Notes under the pieces: model-generated
Told to the model about the DNA's origin: nothing
Seen by the model: the letters and a program-made list of their open reading frames with translations, nothing else
The model's database searches: none
Translations under genes and position numbers: made by a program
Assembly: GCA_021234155.1 (NCBI GenBank)
Contig: JAJEKV010000146.1
Coordinates: 746,001 to 810,000, forward strand
DNA from: Isoetes taiwanensis
Taxonomy: Eukaryota; Streptophyta; Lycopodiopsida; Isoetales; Isoetaceae
Direction of reading: 5' to 3'
DNA: 64,000 nucleotides
Part shown: positions 58,731-64,000 of the stretch, one piece after another
How positions within the stretch are numbered: position 1 is the stretch's first letter
How the letters are laid out: each line of letters starts with the position of its first letter

Positions 58731-60698
58731 ATGAAAAAGAAATGGAAGAATTTATTCCTTTTGAAGCTTGCATCTTCTAAGGCGGAAAATGATTCGAAGA
58801 CTTCACAACAAAACGGTAACAATAATATCATGCCATCAGCAAATGGGCATGCTTCTGAAAGTGCTCTTACATCAACTCTTTCTAGACAGCAAAGATCAGG
58901 GGTAAGTTCTGTTGGGGTTTACACAGGATTGGACAATTCTGTCCAAATTATAGCAGTTAATGGTGAGACCTCAACGAGTTTTGAATACATCCCACTATTA
59001 AAGAATGCTGGAAGTTCTGAGATACGTGCTTTATTTCTCAAGAAGTTGAAACTTTGCGGCTGTATGTTTGATTTCTCTGACATGAAGAGTGCAAAAAGTA
59101 GAGAGGTCAAGCTGCAAACTTTGGCTGAATTGGGAGAGTTTATAAGCAATGGCTTTTTTGGGCTTGATGAGGATATTGTCCATATGGTTTCACTTAACAT
59201 TTTTCGCCCACTTGTTCCACCACATCGACATCGGAATATTATGCCAGAAGGTCTTGAACCAGAGGAAGAAGAACCAGCATTAGATCCATCCTGGCCTCAC
59301 CTTCAGTATGTTTATGAAATACTTTTGAAGTATGTGGTGTCCCCAGAGACAGATCCAAAGATTGCTAAGAAATATATAGACCACTTCTTTCTACTGAGGT
59401 TGCTTGACTTGTTTGATTCTGAAGACTCTAGGGAGAGGGAATATTTAAAAACAATTTTGCATCGGATTTATGGAAGGTTTATGGTGCATCGACCTTTTAT
59501 TCGTAAAGCCATCAATAATATCTTCTACCGTTTTATATTTGAAACTGAGAAGCATAATGGAATTGCAGAGTTGCTTGAAATTCTTGGAAGCATTATCAGT
59601 GGCTTTGCGTTACCATTGAAAGATGAATATAAAAGTTTCCTTGTTCGTGCTCTCATTCCACTTCACAAGTCAAAGAACTCAGCAGCTTATCAACAACAGC
59701 TCACTTATTGCGTTACTCAGTTCATTGAAAAAGACCAGACACTTGCAGACAATGTGATTCAAGGTCTTCTCAAGTATTGGCCCATTACAAACAGCCAAAA
59801 AGAAATCCTTTTTCTTGGGGAGATAGAAGAAGTGCTTGAAGGGACTCAATCAGAAGAGTTTCAACGTTGCATGGTTCCATTATTCCGTCAAATCGGTCGT
59901 TGTCTCAATAGCTTTCATTTTCAGGTATCCCTGTTCAGAAATGATTAAATTCTGTATCTCTGGCTATGGAACGAATGCTTGTTTCTTTGTAATCTTCTCG
60001 TGTGTTTATGTTCAAATGATTAGTTTTAAAGAATCTTATGCATGTTACCAGCTGGAAAAAGGATTTGTCTTATTTAGTGCTTCAAGGGGTAACATAGTGA
60101 AATGTAAAAGGATGAAATGTATGGGGTTGTACAACCCCTGGTAGCCTGCAGGTCGCTTCATTGTTTATTAGTATTTTATCCTAGTGTTGAAATTATGGAC
60201 CTCTCTCTAGAAGGTTTTTATAGGGTGTTTAAAATAAAAGTAAAAAATAAAAATAAAAATAAAATTAAAACAGGTCTTCTATTGCATTTGTTGTTGATGG
60301 CTGTTGATTTGTTTCTGAATGTTGCAATATTTTGCCAGGTGGCAGAACGGGCTTTTCTACTCTTGAACAATGACCACATTCTGAGGCTGGTAGCTGAAAA
60401 TCGGGAAGTCATTTTTCCTCTCATTTTTGGTGCTCTAGAAAGAAATAGAAGCCACTGGAACCAAACTGTACACACGTCGACTCTTAACGTGAGGAAGATG
60501 TTTCTTGAAATGGATTTAGAACTTTTTAAGAAGTGTGAGCAGGCATATAAAGAGAATGAAGCAAAGACAAGGGGATTTGATGAGAAGCGTGATGCCACTT
60601 GGAAACGGTTAGAAGCAGTTGCTGCATCGAGAACCAGTAGTTCTGAAGCTAAATTGGCACAGCCAGTTCCAAATGATAATGTGAGTAAACAGGTTTGA
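58731..60698 (+). CDS. PP2A regulatory subunit B' (B56 family), two coding exons
   Basis: It is the regulatory B subunit that directs the protein phosphatase 2A A-C core to its substrates. Exon 1 is 58731-59924, intron 59925-60338 (GT-AG), exon 2 60339-60698; 517 aa, within the family range. After a variable basic N-terminus ([17 protein letters not shown], Ser/Asn-rich) the B56 HEAT-like core runs from about residue 85 to 470. Hallmarks are [50 protein letters not shown], the near-invariant [76 protein letters not shown] and, in exon 2, [14 protein letters not shown] and [16 protein letters not shown]. The phase-0 intron follows FHFQ. The start is uncertain because the frame stays open upstream to 58621 without an ATG. 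No disabling change seen. Confidence 0.93.
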
Positions 60699-61828
60699 AA
60701 TTTAAGATGATATGGAGAGTATGATTTTCAGTCTATTTGGTTTTTTGACCGACAGAAGGAAAGATGTTCATGAATGTAGGTGACAATTGCACAATTCGGG
60801 TCGGTTTATTCCTTTTCTTAGAAATGACGAACCTCCAGTCAGTTTTATAGAGTGTGAGGGTGTCATTTGCGATGAATTTCTGGAGTCGATTTGTAACCCT
60901 TAGACTGGAGGAATGACAGTTTGGCTCTTGCTCTCCTCTGTACAAGACAAGGAAACCTGCTCGGGAAACTGTGTTGTTCTTGGTGTTTCCAATTTTTTTA
61001 TAGGCGAGAATTCTCGCAATGGAGGCTTATTCCTGTATTTGAAACGAAATAAATTGATGAATTCACTGTAATGTCCATATAATACTTCTAAATGTACTAT
61101 TTACGCAGCTGAAAAGTTGACAAATTTTTATAAATGTTGTATTTTAGGTAATGGGCTTTGGTAGCATGACGAAATTCACAGCCAGGGTTGTGATTAACCT
61201 GACATGGAAATTTGTCTTCAATCTGGTGTTTGCTTTCATACGGGCCTTTCAACTACCTTGGGTACTTAGATGCTGTACTGAAGCATTGTTGCAAAGGAGA
61301 AGAAACGAGAGAATAGAATTTTCAGTTCTGTAGGGATTTGTGGCCGCGTTCATGTGTGGCTTCTTCTACTTTCTAGCAGATTGCAAGTCAGTAAGTATAC
61401 ATAACATGTATCTGCCATCTTCCATTTGTACATATTTAAGATGTGGACAGTAGTTGCCTTGAGGGCAGCTTTTGAATCTTCAAATTCTTATTATTTCTAA
61501 TGGCCACAAGCTTGTATATTATTCAACTTGGTCCTCGTTTGAAAATATAGTAATCCAAGTTGCATATGAAGGGGCGTCTATGTGGTGATATATTTAAAGC
61601 GCAAAGCTCCAGAGAGTCCGACTGCCACCCAATTTGGATGGTTTAGATACTTGAACTCAAATAGAAGTCATAGAAAATAGGTTTGGAAGAAATATTCACT
61701 TCAACAAATGCACATGATAAATATAAAGATCACTCAAGAATATCCATTTATTTAGAATTGGCACACATTATTTACGGAGAAGCATTTCTAAATTGGGAAG
61801 CGAGAATCCAAAGAAAGTGGGTAGTTTA
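60699..61828 (+). other. 3' region of the PP2A gene and intergenic DNA
   Basis: Probable 3' untranslated region and flanking sequence; AATAAA-like words occur near 61050 (CGAAATAAATTG). A 60-codon frame at 61151-61333 resembles nothing known. No other gene seen. Confidence 0.4.
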
Positions 61829-62012
61829 TCGGAGAGGTACAATAATTATTTTAAACCAATAGCTATTTTAAACCACTAGCCATTTGATACAGTGCTACTC
61901 AGGAGAGTGGTTCCAGAAGTAGAGGAAGAGAATATCGGGGAGGTACAAAAATCATTCTAAACCACTGGCCATTTGATATGGTGCTGCTTGGGGGAGTGGT
62001 TCCAGAAGCAGA
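61829..62012. repeat. ~105-bp tandem duplication
   Basis: Units starting at 61829 and 61935 share TCGGRGAGGTACAA, AAACCACTRGCCATTTGATA and GAGTGGTTCCAGAAG. The first unit has an extra ~20 bp repeat of TATTTTAAACCA. Confidence 0.8.
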
Positions 62013-62084
62013 GAAAGATGCAAGGGATAATAGTAACTATGGTACCTTGAGAAATGTTATGTACCTAGAATAGCCATAAACCTT

Positions 62085-62510
62085 TCAAAAAGGCCTATAA
62101 AAGAAGGAAAACTTGGCAAAGTTCACGAAGCAACAATACAGGTCCTCCCGGTTGTTTCTCCTGTCTTCAACCAGAGGCTGCAGCGTGAAGATGCGATCAA
62201 TGGTTGAGTGCCGGAGTCTAAATCCTGTCTGGATGAGGGCCCGCACCTCTGCTGCCTCTGCCCAGCCCGTCAACTGCTACTCGAGAATCCCGACTAGCAG
62301 TTTTGCAAACACCAAACTGATCATGATTGTTTGGTAATTGGCTGGGCAGTGTGGGTCACCTGGCTTGTAGATGGAAACAACTCTGCTAATGGTCCACTTG
62401 GGGGGCTTCTGTAATGCCCTATTGAACAAGGCGATTAGCACTGATACTATGGAGGAGTACTGGTGCCCACTTGAGCAACTCTGCCTGCATACCATCTAGG
62501 TCCGGCGCTT
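62085..62510 (-). mobile_element. LINE fragment, N-terminal part of RT
   Basis: Minus-strand pieces of a non-LTR RT: KWTISRVVSIYKPGDPHCPA and NYQTIMISLVFAKLL (62495-62277), then TGFRLRHSTIDRIFTLQPLV and EDRRNNREDLYCCFVNF (62273-62085), matching the RT region that ends just before the Asp of the first catalytic motif. Two frames and a loss at both ends make it a relic. 62511-64000 shows no gene, only a degenerate CAACATGGTG repeat at about 63515-63640. Confidence 0.75.
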
Positions 62511-64000
62511 TTCTATTGGCAAGACGCTGTAAGCCACGTCTGCCTCTGTGATTTCCAGAACTGGGACTTAGAGGAACTATCTAAGGGTTGTTATTTCTAA
62601 ATACTTCCGTTAATATGTTTCCGTAAGTTTTTATAAGTTATGCTTGGTCATGCTTCTGCGAGGCCGACTGGATGGTGAGTTTAGGCCTAAAGGACTGGTA
62701 TTTGGCTTTCTATAAGTCTTTCTATTTAACATTAGAGTTATCTCAGCATGGACCCGAACAGGTTGATCTGCAATGCATTTTCTAAATTCTGTCTAGGATA
62801 CTAGGCAAAGAATTTGAGCAATTCTTTACTTCCGCACACTTAAGACAAAATAAATTAAAATTCTAATATTTTACGCATTGTCAAACACAGCTATGGTTAG
62901 TGGAGGTAAGCAAAATTTTCAATGTGATTGATATTTCATCCATCATCATGCACATACTATTTTTCCTCAATTTTCTAATTCTTTAATGTTGTAATGCATG
63001 ACAACAGGATCTTCCCAGACCCCCCAAAGATTCAGGCAGTAATTGAATGGCCGGAATAAAATTCAAGGCTTTAATTTATGAAGCAGTCAATGCAGAAGTA
63101 TGCAAGTCTGATTGACCTCTTTATTCTACCAATGCCAATGTCTTAGCTGAAGCAGTCAGAGTTGGAGACAATTTTGCAGTGGTTGCACCTAAAGGTAATA
63201 AAGAGGGTGCTGAATAAAGTGGTTATGGAAGGTATCTACTATCAGAAGGGCCCAAAATCAACTATAGAATATGAGTTGTGTAGAAATGATCCAAAGGGTT
63301 TAGTGTTCTCCACACACTGTGCCATCCGAGTTCCATTAGAGCAAAGAAAACGTGCTAAGGGCAAGGGAACCACCTTCAGATGAGATTCTGCTGATGAGGC
63401 GAAAATACTTGATAACTTACCAGATGTCTTATCTGATGTTTTGTAATTTTGTTCTTTCTAAGTATACCAACTTTTCTAAGTATATTTCTCTAACTTCATT
63501 CTAAGTGTGGTTTCAACATGGTGGATGTGATAGCAACATGGTGTATCTTGTGCTGTAAACTATGTTGTCTTCTGTATCGCATGTGGTGCCAACATGGTGC
63601 ATATGATGCCAATATAATACATGTGATGGCAACACGATGCAAACAGTCAGTTTTAAGTGTATTTCCCTCCTTGCTGATTTTAAGAAGTCCAGAACTTTCT
63701 TGATCTCTATCTTGAGTTAATTACCCTCTGTTTTGTCCTTCTTTCCCTTTCTCAACCAGATCTTTCTTATGATCTGGTTCCCATAGATAATCTCTCAAAG
63801 GATCCAAAGCACATTGGTTTCCTTTAACACTTTAATGTTGCAATTCAAATGATTTCAAATAGGAGATTTGAACTCCACCAGAGTCATACATATCTGGTCA
63901 TCAGGTAGTGAATGTGTTGTAGTTTCATTAAATAAACTTGTTCAAAATACAAATTTGGACAATGCATTACAATCATGTATGCTTTCATAATCAGGACTCC

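Noticed and set aside
61151-61333. 60-codon frame after the PP2A gene with a hydrophobic stretch
   Set aside because: Short, no homology, lies in probable 3' flanking sequence.
63000-63385. PKIQAVIEWPE-like words resembling a gypsy RT thumb segment
   Set aside because: Only about 12 residues match and the surrounding frames do not continue the domain.
1-64000. CRISPR array, bacterial operon or phage module
   Set aside because: Tandem repeats here lack regular unique spacers, and all recognisable genes are eukaryotic with introns.

Overview
The window looks like a piece of a large, repeat-rich land-plant nuclear genome, possibly a gymnosperm (an inference from overall texture; the sequence does not fix a species). 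Evidence: introns with GT-AG borders, plant gene families (vacuolar-type gamma-glutamyl hydrolase, PP2A B' subunit, UDP-glycosyltransferase, malectin-like exon), Ty3/gypsy and Ty1/copia remains, plant L1-type LINEs with DUF4283 and zf-RVT domains, a TRIM and several MITE families. Only three genes look intact: gamma-glutamyl hydrolase (11594-13290, minus, nine exons, 335 aa), a COMMD2-like gene (23376-24125, minus, three exons, 198 aa) and a PP2A B'/B56 subunit (58731-60698, plus, two exons, 517 aa).

Layout. 1-9 kb: dispersed and tandem repeats, a duplicated block carrying a MITE, and a broken RPA70-like copy (about 3083-4317, minus). 9.1-10 kb: a copia RT/RNase H remnant. 11.6-13.3 kb: the GGH gene. 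14.9-15.7 kb: a UGT fragment cut at both ends. 17.1-20.5 kb: a degenerate, unrecognised coding region on the minus strand with a histone-H3-like segment at its downstream end. 21.5 kb: a malectin-like exon. 23.4-24.1 kb: COMMD2-like gene, next to a Mutator-type MITE with a perfect 9-bp target duplication. 25.6-28.7 kb: a 5'-truncated LINE (LINE-1). 31.4-32.6 kb: fragment of another LINE clade.

33-53 kb is a nest. A DUF4283-type LINE (LINE-2, minus strand) occupies 52814-48142 and resumes at 34987-34014. It is split by an 11.7-kb Ty3/gypsy chromovirus-like element (34988-48141) flanked by the 5-bp duplication GACAA. Removing the element and one GACAA restores the LINE reading frame. The 3' LTR of that element is itself interrupted by a 1.4-kb composite insertion that replaced about 26 bp of the LTR. 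A reverse-oriented, diverged LTR of the same family lies at about 33.09-33.99 kb.

53.7-55.3 kb holds a plus-strand LINE whose reverse transcriptase is interrupted by a 437-bp TRIM with a 5-bp target duplication. 55.7-57.8 kb holds MITEs, including one with 34-bp perfect inverted arms and a 9-bp duplication. 58.2-60.7 kb holds the PP2A gene. 62 kb has a minus-strand fragment of the same LINE clade as at 31 and 54 kb.

I see no operon-like system, CRISPR array or defence island. The most informative content is the nested transposon record, an unusual CG versus CAG/CTG mismatch pattern between the two LTRs, the H3-like fragment beside an unknown coding region, and the COMMD2-like gene.
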